A stretch of DNA of 64,000 bases from Lentibacillus kapialis. GTDB lineage: Bacteria > Bacillota > Bacilli > Bacillales > Amphibacillaceae. The first letter of the stretch is position 1. Every line of letters starts with the position of its first letter. The notes under the pieces are model-generated. The model searched no databases. It was given only the letters and a program-made list of their open reading frames with translations, and had not been told where the DNA came from. This document shows positions 48,245 to 58,392 of the stretch, piece by piece. The translations under genes were made by a program, and so were the position numbers. Location of the stretch: the NCBI RefSeq assembly GCF_014646635.1, contig NZ_BMNQ01000004.1:1-64000 (forward strand). Direction: 5' to 3'.

Positions 48245-48393
48245 TTCAGAAGATAGAAATGAAAATCTTTAATTGAACTGCCCACTTTCCCACAGGATGA
48301 CTACAATACCTTAATGGGAAAGCCTGACGTAGCAATATGCGTTGAAGCATCGATAGGGCTAAACATTATATACTTTCTAGTGTGATAAAATAA

Positions 48394-48419
48394 GCTTTTG
48401 CCAATAACATGACAAAAGC
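48394..48419 (-). terminator. Probable terminator after spoVM
   Basis: GCTTTTG (48394-48400) and CAAAAGC (48413-48419) pair; on the minus strand the hairpin lies 15 bases after the spoVM stop and is followed by a T-rich stretch. Confidence 0.5.
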
Positions 48420-48433
48420 CGACTAACCCCGGT

Positions 48434-48517
48434 TCACTTGTCTTTTTTGAAAACACCGGCGATGACTCTTACAAATCCGCCGATAAACCTTGGGAGCTTA
48501 ATAGTATAAAATTTCAT
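48434..48517 (-). CDS. spoVM: Stage V sporulation protein M
   Basis: A 27-residue ORF begins MKFYTIKLPRFIGGFVRVIA and ends in GVFKKDK. It is very close to B. subtilis SpoVM (26 residues). The amphipathic helix recognises convex membrane and anchors SpoIVA to the forespore for coat assembly. Pro9 and the Phe/Ile face are kept. AGGAGGCGGAGAACTC precedes the ATG. Its presence shows the host forms endospores or descends from spore formers. Confidence 0.95.
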   Translation of the reverse strand: MKFYTIKLPRFIGGFVRVIAGVFKKDK

Positions 48518-48567
48518 GAGTTCTCCGCCTCCTCTGTTTACAAACAAAGCTATCAATAAAATCGCAC

Positions 48568-49218
48568 TTACAGGACATCACGACTCTTTATTACTAATAG
48601 TATGCCTTCTTCGTACGAAAAAGTACCAAAATCTGAAATAAGCTTGTTTGAAATGCAGAGTGTCGATCCCCACGCAATCGTTTCATTGGTTAACGGATAA
48701 TAAAACCCCTGCAGTGTCAGACCTCTCACACATTCTGTGCAAGGGACAAACGACATATTCGGATAATTTCTGTTATAACTAATTTTATGCGTGCCCGGCT
48801 CAAATAATTCGATCAGGTTTTGACTGTCCACAATCAGCCCCTTAATCTTCCGATTCATTATGGAATAAAGCAGTTGGACATTGATTAATTCGTGATCAAG
48901 TCGTCCTCCCGTTACGCCGAACAAATAAATTTTTTCCGGGTTTAATGCATAAGCTTGGTCCAGCGCAATTTCCAGATCTGTCTGATCTTTTTCAGAGGGA
49001 TATTGTGCAAATACTTCTGCCTGTTTTCGCACTACAGTTTTATCTTTATCATCCATGGAATCAAAATCGCCGACAGCATAATCCGGTGTGATATTATTCT
49101 CCATTAATGTCAGAGAACCCCGATCAGCACCAATCCAGACATCTATCACATTTTCGTAATCTTGGAGTTCCGGCACCAGTTGCTCTGGACCATTCCCCAT
49201 AATACCAATATGTAACAC
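48568..49218 (-). CDS. thiN: Thiamine pyrophosphokinase
   Basis: The 216-residue protein shows WIGADRGSLTLMENNITPDYAVGDFDSM, SEKDQTDLEIAL and FGVTGGRLDHEL, the TPK catalytic and binding motifs, and a beta-rich thiamine-binding C-terminus. It converts thiamine to thiamine diphosphate. It follows rpe by three bases, as in B. subtilis. Confidence 0.93.
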   Translation of the reverse strand: MLHIGIMGNGPEQLVPELQDYENVIDVWIGADRGSLTLMENNITPDYAVGDFDSMDDKDKTVVRKQAEVFAQYPSEKDQTDLEIALDQAYALNPEKIYLFGVTGGRLDHELINVQLLYSIMNRKIKGLIVDSQNLIELFEPGTHKISYNRNYPNMSFVPCTECVRGLTLQGFYYPLTNETIAWGSTLCISNKLISDFGTFSYEEGILLVIKSRDVL

Positions 49219-49221
49219 AGG

Positions 49222-49884
49222 TTATTCCGCCTTTCCAGCTGCCTGGCGAATTCCTGCGATTGCCTGCTTTCGATCAGATTTGCTGAAAATGGCACTTCCG
49301 GCAACCAGCACATCGGCACCGGCCTTTGTGCATAATATTGCCGTTTCACGATTAATACCGCCGTCAACCTCGATTTCGAAATGTAATTGTTGCTGTTTTC
49401 GCCAGGCGGCAACTTGTTCTATTTTTTTCACTGTATGGCCGATGAATGATTGACCGCCAAATCCCGGATTAACACTCATGAGCAGCACCAGATCAACATC
49501 ATGAATAACATCGCGGATTGTCTCAACAGGGGTCGCCGGATTAATTACAACTCCTGCTTTTACCCCATGATCCTTAATCAGTTGAATCGTCCGGTGTAAA
49601 TGCGGGCATGTTTCCTGATGAACCGTAATGATTGATGCACCAGACTCGGCGAAGACAGCAACATATTGATCCGGGTTCTCAATCATCAGATGTACATCTA
49701 GAGGAAGATGTGTATGCGGCTTAATGGAGTCAGCGATGAGTGGGCCAATTGTGATATTTGGAACAAAATGGCCATCCATCACATCAACATGGACATAATC
49801 CGCACCGCCTTTTTCAACATCTTGTATTTCTTTACCGAGCTGAGAGAAATCAGCTGCTAATATGGAAGGTGCAATTTTTATCAT
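49222..49884 (-). CDS. rpe: Ribulose-phosphate 3-epimerase
   Basis: A 220-residue TIM barrel with KIAPSILAADFSQLG, VHVDVMDGHFVPNITIG, LDVHLMI, VNPGFGGQSF and EVDGGI. These hold the metal-binding His/Asp residues. It interconverts ribulose 5-phosphate and xylulose 5-phosphate in the pentose phosphate pathway. One base after rsgA. Confidence 0.95.
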   Translation of the reverse strand: MIKIAPSILAADFSQLGKEIQDVEKGGADYVHVDVMDGHFVPNITIGPLIADSIKPHTHLPLDVHLMIENPDQYVAVFAESGASIITVHQETCPHLHRTIQLIKDHGVKAGVVINPATPVETIRDVIHDVDLVLLMSVNPGFGGQSFIGHTVKKIEQVAAWRKQQQLHFEIEVDGGINRETAILCTKAGADVLVAGSAIFSKSDRKQAIAGIRQAAGKAE

Positions 49885-49885
49885 T

Positions 49886-50767
49886 CTAATACCTCGGCTT
49901 TCGTGATTTAATTTCGTCTAAAAAACGCAGGTAATGGCTATAACGACTTGACGAAACCTCCCCGTTTGATACCACCTCTTTCACCGCACAGCCAGGCTCT
50001 TTGTTATGAAGACAGCCACGAAATCTGCAATTTACTTTCAGTTCAGCTATTTCCGGGAAGCAGTCACCTAATTCTCCGGAAGTGACTTCATTGAAGTCAA
50101 GTGAGCTGAATCCTGGTGTGTCAGCTACAAGACCATTACCTGCTTCGACCAATTCGACATGTTTTGTTGTATGTTTTCCTCGGCCCAGACTTTTGGAAAT
50201 ATCATCCGTTTTGAGTTCAAGCGAGGGGTTTATAGCGTTTAATAACGATGATTTTCCAACGCCCGATTGCCCGGCGATGACTGAAACCTGACCGGAAAAA
50301 TGACTTTTTAAACGGTCAGGTTCCTCCAATTCTCTGGAAGAAATTAATTCGGTTGAATAACCGACTTCCTTATATAGGTCTTGATAAGCTTCAATCGATT
50401 CCAACTCCTTATCGGATAAGAGATCCTTCTTCGTGATAACAATAACCGGACTGATTCTCTTGAGTTCGGTGAGTACTAAAAAACGATCCAGCAAGAGCGG
50501 ATTGAAATCTGGCATAATGGCTGAACTGACAATGATTGCCTGATCCACATTCGCCACCGGCGGACGATTCAGCATATTACGTCTTGACTTGATGGAAAAA
50601 ATATATCCTTCTTCAGGATGAGTCCCATCAAATTCCACAAAATCACCGACGAGGGGTGTGATCTTTTGTTTACGTAGTACACCACGTCCTCTGCATTGAA
50701 TTACCTGATCACCACTTTTGACGTAATAAAATCCACTAATTGCTTTCATAATTCTGCCTTCAGCCAT
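49886..50767 (-). CDS. rsgA: Ribosome small-subunit GTPase A
   Basis: The 293-residue protein has an OB-fold N-terminus. Its GTPase is circularly permuted, with ITKKDL (G4) before AGQSGVGKSSLLN (G1) and DTPGFSS (G3). The zinc region is CRFRGCLHNKEPGCAV. It acts in late 30S maturation and, in B. subtilis (CpgA), is a PrkC substrate. The gene follows prkC immediately, consistent with that link. Confidence 0.95.
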   Translation of the reverse strand: MAEGRIMKAISGFYYVKSGDQVIQCRGRGVLRKQKITPLVGDFVEFDGTHPEEGYIFSIKSRRNMLNRPPVANVDQAIIVSSAIMPDFNPLLLDRFLVLTELKRISPVIVITKKDLLSDKELESIEAYQDLYKEVGYSTELISSRELEEPDRLKSHFSGQVSVIAGQSGVGKSSLLNAINPSLELKTDDISKSLGRGKHTTKHVELVEAGNGLVADTPGFSSLDFNEVTSGELGDCFPEIAELKVNCRFRGCLHNKEPGCAVKEVVSNGEVSSSRYSHYLRFLDEIKSRKPRY

Positions 50768-52774
50768 TTATTCACCTTCCGCTTCTTCATAAGAAATTGA
50801 CTTGTCGATAACTACTTCATCATCACGCATAACCCGATAATCTGCTACACTGTCAGGGGCTATGGTCAATGATATTGTAAATTCCCTGTCTTCGGTTATC
50901 TTGTATTCTTCATAGACTTCTGAAAGCGAACGGTTATTATCACCAATGTAAATTTTAACCGTTTGTTCTATCGTTTTATCATTATCATCATTTTCCTGCT
51001 TCGGGTTGTAGGTTACCGTAAAAGTTTCTTCATGATTGACAGGTGGTTTTTCCTCGGGGCCTGATGAAACGAAAACATTAATGGTATCACCCGCTCCAAC
51101 TTCACCTCCTGCTTCCGGTTCTTGACGGATTACCTCACCTTCAGGAGTGTCGGAAGAATTTTCTTTCTTAATTGAAGCGTTCAACCCTTGCTCCTCCAAG
51201 GACTTAATGGCCTCCTGTTCACTCATTCCTTTCACGTTATTTAAACTAATTGGCTCAGGTCCTATACTGACGTCAAAGACCACCTCAGCTTCGTCCGGTA
51301 TAACTTCAGTTCCCGGAGAAGGGAAAACATGCTTCATAATGTCACCAGCATTATAATCGCTTGAGTACGATTCATTCGCAGAAACATCCGTGAATCCCTG
51401 ATTCTCGAGTATTCGCTTTACTTGATCAAAGCTCTGGCCAACATAATCATCAAATGCCACTGTTTCTTTGCCCTTGCTGACAACAATTGTAACGGTCTCC
51501 TCTTCCGTTACGGTACTGCCGGCTTTGGGATCTGTTCGTATCACATTATCCTCATCAACCTCATCTGAATACACCTGACCACGCTCTGTATTCAGGTTTA
51601 GTGCATGTAATTCATCTAAAGCTTCTTCGTACCGCATACCACTAACATCCGGTATGTCAACATTTTTAGGCTGAAGCACCCCAGGAATAAAGAAGAACAC
51701 TGCCGCGCCAGCTGCCAGCAATAAAAACACACCAAAGATGAACGGCCATTTTTTTCTTCGCCGTTTTTTTTCAGGCTTCTTACCAGGAGTTGTATTATTC
51801 CCGGACGTATACGCTTTTGTGGTATCATTTGACGGGCCGGCAATTGTATCATCGGTCTGTTCCCCTTCAATTTGATTATCGGTTATAATCGGTATAGCCT
51901 TTGTCTCTTCCCCCTCTTCTGCCGGAGGGACAAATTTTTCTTCATTGAGTCTTTCCGGATCCAATGCCGTTTCCAAATCACTTTCCATGTCATATACTGA
52001 ATCATAACGATGAAAAGGATTTTTGGCTGTGGCTTTTAACACAATGTTTTCTACGGATTGCGGAGTATCTGGATTATACTGTTTTACCGACGGCGTATCA
52101 TTCTGCAAGTGCATCAACGCAATTGAAACCGGTGATTGCCCTGAAAAAGGAAGCGTTCCCGTTAATAACTCAAACAGGACAATACCCAACGAATAGATAT
52201 CGGATTTCTTGGTTGCCGTCCCACCGCGGGCCTGTTCAGGAGATAAATAATGGACAGACCCCAGAATGGAATTGGTTTGGGTAAGAGCTGTTGAGCTCAA
52301 TGCGATCGCAATACCAAAATCTGTCACTCTGACTTGACCGTATGTATCAATTAAAATATTCTGCGGTTTAATATCCCGGTGTATGATATCGTTGGCGTGT
52401 GCCTGGGTGATCGCTGATGTAATCTGTGTCATGATATCCAATGCTTCTTCCACATCAAGCGGTGCGTAATGTTGTATGTATTCCTTGAGAGTTAACCCGT
52501 CTACATATTCCATCGCCATGAATAAGATATTGTCTTCTTCACCGACATCATAAATGCTGACAATATTCGGGTGGGACAAACTTGCTGCTGATTGTGCTTC
52601 CCGGTCAAAGCGGGCAATGAATTCTTCGTCATTGGCATAATCGAGACGCAATACTTTAATTGCCACGTTACGGTCCAAAATCGTATCTTTTGCAAGATAA
52701 ACGTCGGCCATACCACCGCCGCCAATGGATCCTTTTATCCTGTAACGTTCATTCAGCAGATGCCCGTCCAGCAT
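50768..52774 (-). CDS. prkC: PASTA-domain serine/threonine kinase
   Basis: The 668-residue membrane kinase has a Gly-rich loop (GSIGGGGMADVYLA), VAIKVLR lysine, HRDIKPQNILID, DFGIA and a GSVHYLSPEQA activation segment. A charged juxtamembrane region, one TM helix (FIFGVFLLLAAGAAVFFFIPG, about 345-365) and three extracellular PASTA repeats follow, with a C-terminal beta domain. It senses muropeptides and triggers spore germination and wall responses. It overlaps prpC by one base. Confidence 0.95.
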   Translation of the reverse strand: MLDGHLLNERYRIKGSIGGGGMADVYLAKDTILDRNVAIKVLRLDYANDEEFIARFDREAQSAASLSHPNIVSIYDVGEEDNILFMAMEYVDGLTLKEYIQHYAPLDVEEALDIMTQITSAITQAHANDIIHRDIKPQNILIDTYGQVRVTDFGIAIALSSTALTQTNSILGSVHYLSPEQARGGTATKKSDIYSLGIVLFELLTGTLPFSGQSPVSIALMHLQNDTPSVKQYNPDTPQSVENIVLKATAKNPFHRYDSVYDMESDLETALDPERLNEEKFVPPAEEGEETKAIPIITDNQIEGEQTDDTIAGPSNDTTKAYTSGNNTTPGKKPEKKRRRKKWPFIFGVFLLLAAGAAVFFFIPGVLQPKNVDIPDVSGMRYEEALDELHALNLNTERGQVYSDEVDEDNVIRTDPKAGSTVTEEETVTIVVSKGKETVAFDDYVGQSFDQVKRILENQGFTDVSANESYSSDYNAGDIMKHVFPSPGTEVIPDEAEVVFDVSIGPEPISLNNVKGMSEQEAIKSLEEQGLNASIKKENSSDTPEGEVIRQEPEAGGEVGAGDTINVFVSSGPEEKPPVNHEETFTVTYNPKQENDDNDKTIEQTVKIYIGDNNRSLSEVYEEYKITEDREFTISLTIAPDSVADYRVMRDDEVVIDKSISYEEAEGE

Positions 52775-53529
52775 TAGGCCTCACCCTCTTCCACGCACTT
52801 TTCATGATGCACAATCACGAGTGAGATATTATCCTCGCCGCCACGCTCATTGGCGAGTTCGATCATATCACGTCCAACTGACCTGACATCCTCTTGTTCC
52901 TGAATGAATGATGAAAGTTCTTCATCCGTCACCTTATTGGTCAGCCCATCAGAACAGAGCAAAAGCTTACTCTCCGACCGCCATTTTGTTGATTGGGTAT
53001 CAGGGGTTATATCAGCTTCAGTTCCCAGTGCTTTCAGCAATACGTTCTTGCGCGGATGGTGTTCAGCATCCTCTTCACTGAGCTCACCGGATCGAACAAG
53101 CTCATTAACCAATGAGTGATCTTCCGTTATTTGTTTGAATTCCCCATCTGTCAACTTATAACAGCGGCTGTCACCAATGTGAGCAACAGCAACAAATTCA
53201 TCTGTACAAATTGCTGCGACAACAGTCGTTCCCATCCCGGCACATGCCTCATTATTTTGAGCGTGTTCCAGAAGGGCTAGATTCGCTTCTTCAAAGGCGT
53301 CCTTTAGCCATTTCTCAGATGCTTCAGATGACTGAAAGCTATCAGCCTGTTCCCATTTATTCTGAATAAAGGAGGTGGCCATTTGACTGGCGACATCCCC
53401 TGCTTGATGGCCGCCCATCCCGTCAGCAATGATTGCCAGCAACTGCCCTGTTTGATTATAAAACACGCCGCCGTCATCTTCATTATGTGGTCTGATACGT
53501 CCCTGATCTGTTTGAAAATATGCTTTCAC
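52774..53529 (-). CDS. prpC: PP2C-type protein phosphatase
   Basis: The GTG at 53529 (GAGAGGTG upstream) gives 251 residues starting KAYFQTDQGRIRPHNEDD. The metal-binding motifs IADGMGGHQAGDVAS, MGTTVVAA, HIGDSRCY and GGEDNISLV are intact. It dephosphorylates PrkC and its substrates. Only about 48 bases separate it from rsmB, leaving no space for the usual rlmN gene. Confidence 0.94.
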   Translation of the reverse strand: MKAYFQTDQGRIRPHNEDDGGVFYNQTGQLLAIIADGMGGHQAGDVASQMATSFIQNKWEQADSFQSSEASEKWLKDAFEEANLALLEHAQNNEACAGMGTTVVAAICTDEFVAVAHIGDSRCYKLTDGEFKQITEDHSLVNELVRSGELSEEDAEHHPRKNVLLKALGTEADITPDTQSTKWRSESKLLLCSDGLTNKVTDEELSSFIQEQEDVRSVGRDMIELANERGGEDNISLVIVHHEKCVEEGEA

Positions 53530-53577
53530 TTTGTACACCTCTCAGCAGCAAACGTGCCCTAATAACCTGCACGCTGA

Positions 53578-54924
53578 TTATATTCGCTTCATCCTGGTCA
53601 GGAAAAAGCCATCGGTTGAAAATGTCTGCGGAAATAATTGCAGCCCGATTTCGGAGAGCCCCGGTGAATACTGTGTCATGGAAGGGAGCTGTTCAAAAAA
53701 GGCTGTGTCTGTAACAAACTCCGGATTTTCGATCAAAAAGGCTTTAACAACGTCATCATTCTCTACTTTATCAATTGTACAAGTACTGTATATTAACAGT
53801 CCGCCTTTTTTCAATAATGGCGCCGCATTCTTCAGTATCTCTGACTGAATCTTTGCTAAACGGTTAATGTCATCCGCCGTTTTATTATATTTAATATCCG
53901 GCTTGCTGCGGATAACACCGAAGCCCGAACATGGTGCATCAATCAGAATACGGTCAAAACTTTCTGTTTCATGTTTTTCCTGTAGTTTACGGGCGTCACC
54001 GGGTTTGGCATCAATAATCGTTAAATCAAGCTCAGCTGCTCTTTGGCTTATTTGTTTTGCTTTTTTGGCATGAAGGTCATAGGCATGGATTGATCCCTTG
54101 TTTTGCATTTTTTCGGCAGTATGGGTCACTTTGCCTCCCGGCGCACTGCATGCGTCCAGAACGGACATGCCTGGCTCAACATTAAGCATTTCTGTTACAA
54201 GCATTGAGCTTTGATCCTGAATAGTGACATAGCCTTCCTCAAAAAGCCTTGTCCGCAATATATTACCATAATCAACTATAATACCCTGTTCGGAAAAAGC
54301 TGATGGTCTTATGTCAAATCCGAGTTCATGCAGTTCATCCATTGCGGCTTGGCGGCTTATTTTTAATGGTTGTATGCGAATCGATAATGGTTTTCGCTCC
54401 AGATTAGCATGACACATATCCCTTGTCATATCATAACCATACATATCTAGCCACCGTTTAACAAGCCACTCCGGATGACTGGTTTCAACTGTCAGGCGTT
54501 CCGTTTTGTTTTCAATGGCGTTTGTGTCTGGGACACCTTTGCGTTGCATGCTTCTTAGCACACCATTGACAAAGGACCCAACCCCCTTATGCCCCCGCTG
54601 TTTAGCAATACCAACAGCTTCATGAATGATAGCATGATCGGGAATCCTGTCCAGAAAATGCATCTGATAAACAGACATGCGCAAGAGCATGCGCACCCAC
54701 GGTTTAACCTTTTTCTTTTTATCGACAAAGGCTTCTAGGTAATAATCCAGTGTCAGCTTTCGTTGAATAGTTCCATAAACAACCTCTGTCAAAAGAGCTT
54801 CGTCTCGTTCCGGAATGTTGCGGGATTTAATTTCCTGATCAATTAACAGGTGGCTGAAACCGCTGTCCTGTTCGATGCGCACGAGCAATTCAACGATTGC
54901 TTCTCTTACCTGAGAGTTTTCCAT
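53578..54924 (-). CDS. rsmB: 16S rRNA m5C967 methyltransferase
   Basis: The 448-residue protein has the NusB-like N-terminal domain (about 1-135) and the Rossmann methyltransferase domain with SAPGGKVTHTAEKM, DAPCSGFGVIRSKPD (first catalytic Cys in the PCSG motif) and STCTIDKVEN (second Cys). It methylates C967 of 16S rRNA. It abuts fmt. Confidence 0.95.
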   Translation of the reverse strand: MENSQVREAIVELLVRIEQDSGFSHLLIDQEIKSRNIPERDEALLTEVVYGTIQRKLTLDYYLEAFVDKKKKVKPWVRMLLRMSVYQMHFLDRIPDHAIIHEAVGIAKQRGHKGVGSFVNGVLRSMQRKGVPDTNAIENKTERLTVETSHPEWLVKRWLDMYGYDMTRDMCHANLERKPLSIRIQPLKISRQAAMDELHELGFDIRPSAFSEQGIIVDYGNILRTRLFEEGYVTIQDQSSMLVTEMLNVEPGMSVLDACSAPGGKVTHTAEKMQNKGSIHAYDLHAKKAKQISQRAAELDLTIIDAKPGDARKLQEKHETESFDRILIDAPCSGFGVIRSKPDIKYNKTADDINRLAKIQSEILKNAAPLLKKGGLLIYSTCTIDKVENDDVVKAFLIENPEFVTDTAFFEQLPSMTQYSPGLSEIGLQLFPQTFSTDGFFLTRMKRI

Positions 54925-55866
54925 CTAATCCCCCATTACAATACCTGTCTTTATCCGGTCAGGTTTTCCTTGCAAATATTGATTCACCGTCATCCGTTTT
55001 TTACCTGCAGGTTGTATTTCCGTTATCCGAACACCTTTTTGATTACCGCATACAACGATAAAGGCTTCATTATTCGGGATGTTAACAATTTCGCCGGGAC
55101 TTCCTTTATAGGTATGATCATCTCTTTCGGCCCACCATACCTTCATCTGATCACCCCTATAAGTCGTGAACGCAACAGGCCAGGGGTGCAACCCTCTAAT
55201 CTGATTATAAATAACATCATGCGGGTTCTGCCAATCGATCCTTTCCTGATCGCGCTTAATGTTAAAGGCGAATGTCGCCAGCCTCTCATCCTGACTTTCA
55301 GGAATGATATTTTGGGCAAATATCTCGGGCAGTTTGTCAGCCAAAAGATCAGCACCCGTTACTGAGAGTTTATCATGCAGTGTCCCGACATGATCAGTGT
55401 CCGCAATTTTCACCGACTGCTGGGCGATAATGTCACCGGCGTCCAGTTTTTCGGCCATATACATGAGGGTGATACCCGTTTCCTTTTTTCCTTGTAAAAT
55501 AGCGTAATGAATCGGAGCCCCGCCCCTGAGCTCAGGCAATAATGAAGCATGAACATTGATACAGCCGAATTCAGGAGTTTCAAGCAGTTCGATCGGCAAA
55601 ATTTGTCCATAAGCTGCTGTAATGATAATATCAGGTTCATAAGCGAGAACTTTTGAGTATTCATCTTTTAGATTATCCGGCTGGAACACCGGAATATCAA
55701 AGTGTTCAGCTGTTTTCTTAACAGGAGAAGATGTGATGACCTTTTTCCTGCCTTTAGGCCGGTCAGGCTGTGTCACAACCAGAACAATGTCATAGTCTGT
55801 TTGTATAAGTCGTTTCAAAATGGGCACAGAAAAATCCGGTGTTCCCATAAATACAAGTCTTTTCAT
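54925..55866 (-). CDS. fmt: Methionyl-tRNA formyltransferase
   Basis: A 313-residue protein with [35 protein letters not shown] (catalytic Asn and His with SLLP loop), [13 protein letters not shown] and a C-terminal OB-like domain ([13 protein letters not shown]). It formylates initiator Met-tRNA. In most Bacillaceae the peptide deformylase gene def lies between priA and fmt; only 117 bases are here. Confidence 0.95.
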   Translation of the reverse strand: MKRLVFMGTPDFSVPILKRLIQTDYDIVLVVTQPDRPKGRKKVITSSPVKKTAEHFDIPVFQPDNLKDEYSKVLAYEPDIIITAAYGQILPIELLETPEFGCINVHASLLPELRGGAPIHYAILQGKKETGITLMYMAEKLDAGDIIAQQSVKIADTDHVGTLHDKLSVTGADLLADKLPEIFAQNIIPESQDERLATFAFNIKRDQERIDWQNPHDVIYNQIRGLHPWPVAFTTYRGDQMKVWWAERDDHTYKGSPGEIVNIPNNEAFIVVCGNQKGVRITEIQPAGKKRMTVNQYLQGKPDRIKTGIVMGD

Positions 55867-55983
55867 TAGGCGCTACTCCTTTCCGGCAGACTCTTTTCCG
55901 TAAGCATTACAGTCCTTTTAACACCCACCCACAAAATACATTCAAATCCTATTTTGGCGTATTTTCATAACGCTCAGCTTTGG
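55867..55983. other. Short gap where def usually lies
   Basis: These 117 bases contain no ORF and no recognisable def remnant. The peptide deformylase motifs (GxGLAAPQ, EGCLS, HExDH) are absent from the window. Confidence 0.6.
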
Positions 55984-58392
55984 CTACATGAGTTGGTATG
56001 GCTGCATATCTGCCGATATCTGCAAATCGTCTTTACGCATTTCTTCGTCAAATTGCCGAATAATTTTATAGATTAATGTTCGCAGTTGAGGTTCTTGTTT
56101 ATATTTTACCATGCATTGCCAGCGATATCTATCCTTCACCCGTGATATTGGTGAGGGGGACGGCCCCAGGATGACGGTATCCTCCCCAACATATGTCCTT
56201 AAGGTTTTGACAATTTTTTGGGTGGTTTGAACGGCTGTCACATGATTCTGATGCGATACTGTGATTAATGCCAGAAAGACATATGGTGGATATTGAAATT
56301 TTTTGCGTACTTTCATTTCATGTTGATAAAACTGAATAAAATTATAATGACTTGCCATTTCAATACTGTAATGTTCGGGTGTATATGTCTGTACAATAAC
56401 CTCACCCGGCAGTTCATGCCTGCCCGCCCGGCCGCTTACCTGTGTCAAAAGCTGAAATGTTTTTTCGGATGAGCGAAAATCCGGCAAATTCAGCATCGAA
56501 TCAGCTGTCAGGACACCGACAAGTGTCACATTCTCAAAATCAAGCCCTTTTGCAATCATTTGCGTTCCCAGCAGTATATCCGCTTCTTTATTGGCAAATT
56601 GAGTTAAAAGTTTTTCATGGGCACCTTTTCTCCGTGTTGTGTCCACATCCATCCGCAGGACCCTGGCCTCCGGAATCAATTGGGTCAACGACTCTTCTAT
56701 GCGCTGTGTCCCCGTTCCGAAAAAACGGATTAAATCGCTGCTGCATGACGGACAATACATCGGCATGGGTTCTTCAAATGAACAATAATGACACTTTAAC
56801 CGATTATTGTACTTATGGAATGTCAGTGCAATATCACAATGCGGACATTCTTTTACATGCCCACATTCACGACACATAACAAACGTTGAATATCCGCGCC
56901 GGTTTAGTAACAGGACAATTTGTTCACCGCGTTTGATCCGTTCTTCCATATTGTCTTTCAGACTGCGTGAAAACATCGACCGGTTGCCAGCATGGAGTTC
57001 ATCGCGCATGTCCACTATATTAACTTCCGGCATCGCTTTGTCATTGGTCCGTTTATTTAAAGTCGTCAGTTGGTAAACACCTTTTTGGGCCCGCGCGTAT
57101 GATTCCAGTGTCGGCGTTGCACTTCCCAGGATGACTGGGCACTGATGATTTTCACCCCTATGGATAGCAACATCGCGTGCATGATAGCGAGGCTGATCTT
57201 CCTGTTTATAGCTGTTTTCATGTTCTTCATCAATAATGATGATACCAAGATTTTCAAACGGGGCAAAAACAGCAGACCTGGCACCGACCACCACTTGAAC
57301 CTCTTTGCGATGGACACGCCGCCATTCGTCGTATTTTTCCCCGTGGGATAAGGCACTATGCAGCACGGCGACATTCGATCCGAATCGACCTTTGAACCGT
57401 CTGACCATTTGTGGCGTCAAGGAAATTTCAGGGACAAGGACGATTGCTTCTTCTCCTTTGTCAATCACATCCTGAATAGCTTGCAGGTAAATTTCTGTTT
57501 TTCCGCTTCCTGTAACACCGTGCAACAGAAACACATCATGCCGGTCTTCATGAATATGTTGTCTCACTGGTTTGAGGGCCTTTTGCTGCTGTTTTGTAAG
57601 CGTTAGGGCTGCTGTTTTTTCAAACGCCTGATCGTCATGCGGATTCCGGTAGACTTCTTTCTTAAGTGCAGTCAGCAAATTTTTGTTCTGTAAGGCATTG
57701 ATAACAGCTCGTGTCGTTCCGAATTTTTTCAGTATATAATTAAGTTCGATTTCTTCCGGTCTCTCAATAAAAAAAGCAAGGATCTCCTGCTGTTTTTTGG
57801 CTTTATTGGACATATCCTGTAGCGCTTCCTCCAGCAAATAGACTTCCCGTGCCGGCTTCAGAAACGTGATATGCTTTTTGGTAACCCTTGATTTGACCTG
57901 GTAATGAACAGCAATATCACCGGCCTGTATTGCTTTTTGTACCTGATAAAAACTGACTCCGGCGTTTCCCAACTCTTCATACGAAATAAAATCCCTTCCG
58001 GCAAAAAGGACTTCCAACTGCTCTGAAAGCGATTCAGTTGTCAATCGCTCCAGTTCTTTTTTATAGTTTGCTTTTAAAACCTGTGGAAGCATTGCCTGGA
58101 AGGCCGTAATATATAAACTGATGGTCTCTTCTGCCAGCCATTTGCCTAAATCAAGTAATTCCGGAGTCAAAATAGGCGTCAAGTCAAGTATGTCAATTAA
58201 TTCTTTTAAATGATCAAAGTCGGATTCACCGGTTCTTGCAACAACATACCCCATTACTTTTCGGGAACCAAACGGAACGATGACCCGCATTCCCGGGCGC
58301 AGCATTTCTTGAAACCGCTCAGGTATCTCATAATCAAATGTCTGGTTAATGCTGCCTGCCGGAACATCTACAATTACTTTGGCAATATTCAC
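55984..58392 (-). CDS. priA: Primosomal protein N' (replication restart helicase)
   Basis: The 802-residue helicase has a 3'-binding N-terminal domain, Walker A GVTGSGKTEIYLQ, IIIDEEHENSYKQ (DEEH) and LLLNRRGYSTFV. It has a cysteine-rich zinc domain (CRECGHVKECPHCD; CHYCSFEEPMPMYCPSC) and the HELICc motifs (GRAGRHELPG). It restarts stalled replication forks. It overlaps coaBC by four bases. Confidence 0.96.
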   Translation of the reverse strand: MNIAKVIVDVPAGSINQTFDYEIPERFQEMLRPGMRVIVPFGSRKVMGYVVARTGESDFDHLKELIDILDLTPILTPELLDLGKWLAEETISLYITAFQAMLPQVLKANYKKELERLTTESLSEQLEVLFAGRDFISYEELGNAGVSFYQVQKAIQAGDIAVHYQVKSRVTKKHITFLKPAREVYLLEEALQDMSNKAKKQQEILAFFIERPEEIELNYILKKFGTTRAVINALQNKNLLTALKKEVYRNPHDDQAFEKTAALTLTKQQQKALKPVRQHIHEDRHDVFLLHGVTGSGKTEIYLQAIQDVIDKGEEAIVLVPEISLTPQMVRRFKGRFGSNVAVLHSALSHGEKYDEWRRVHRKEVQVVVGARSAVFAPFENLGIIIIDEEHENSYKQEDQPRYHARDVAIHRGENHQCPVILGSATPTLESYARAQKGVYQLTTLNKRTNDKAMPEVNIVDMRDELHAGNRSMFSRSLKDNMEERIKRGEQIVLLLNRRGYSTFVMCRECGHVKECPHCDIALTFHKYNNRLKCHYCSFEEPMPMYCPSCSSDLIRFFGTGTQRIEESLTQLIPEARVLRMDVDTTRRKGAHEKLLTQFANKEADILLGTQMIAKGLDFENVTLVGVLTADSMLNLPDFRSSEKTFQLLTQVSGRAGRHELPGEVIVQTYTPEHYSIEMASHYNFIQFYQHEMKVRKKFQYPPYVFLALITVSHQNHVTAVQTTQKIVKTLRTYVGEDTVILGPSPSPISRVKDRYRWQCMVKYKQEPQLRTLIYKIIRQFDEEMRKDDLQISADMQPYQLM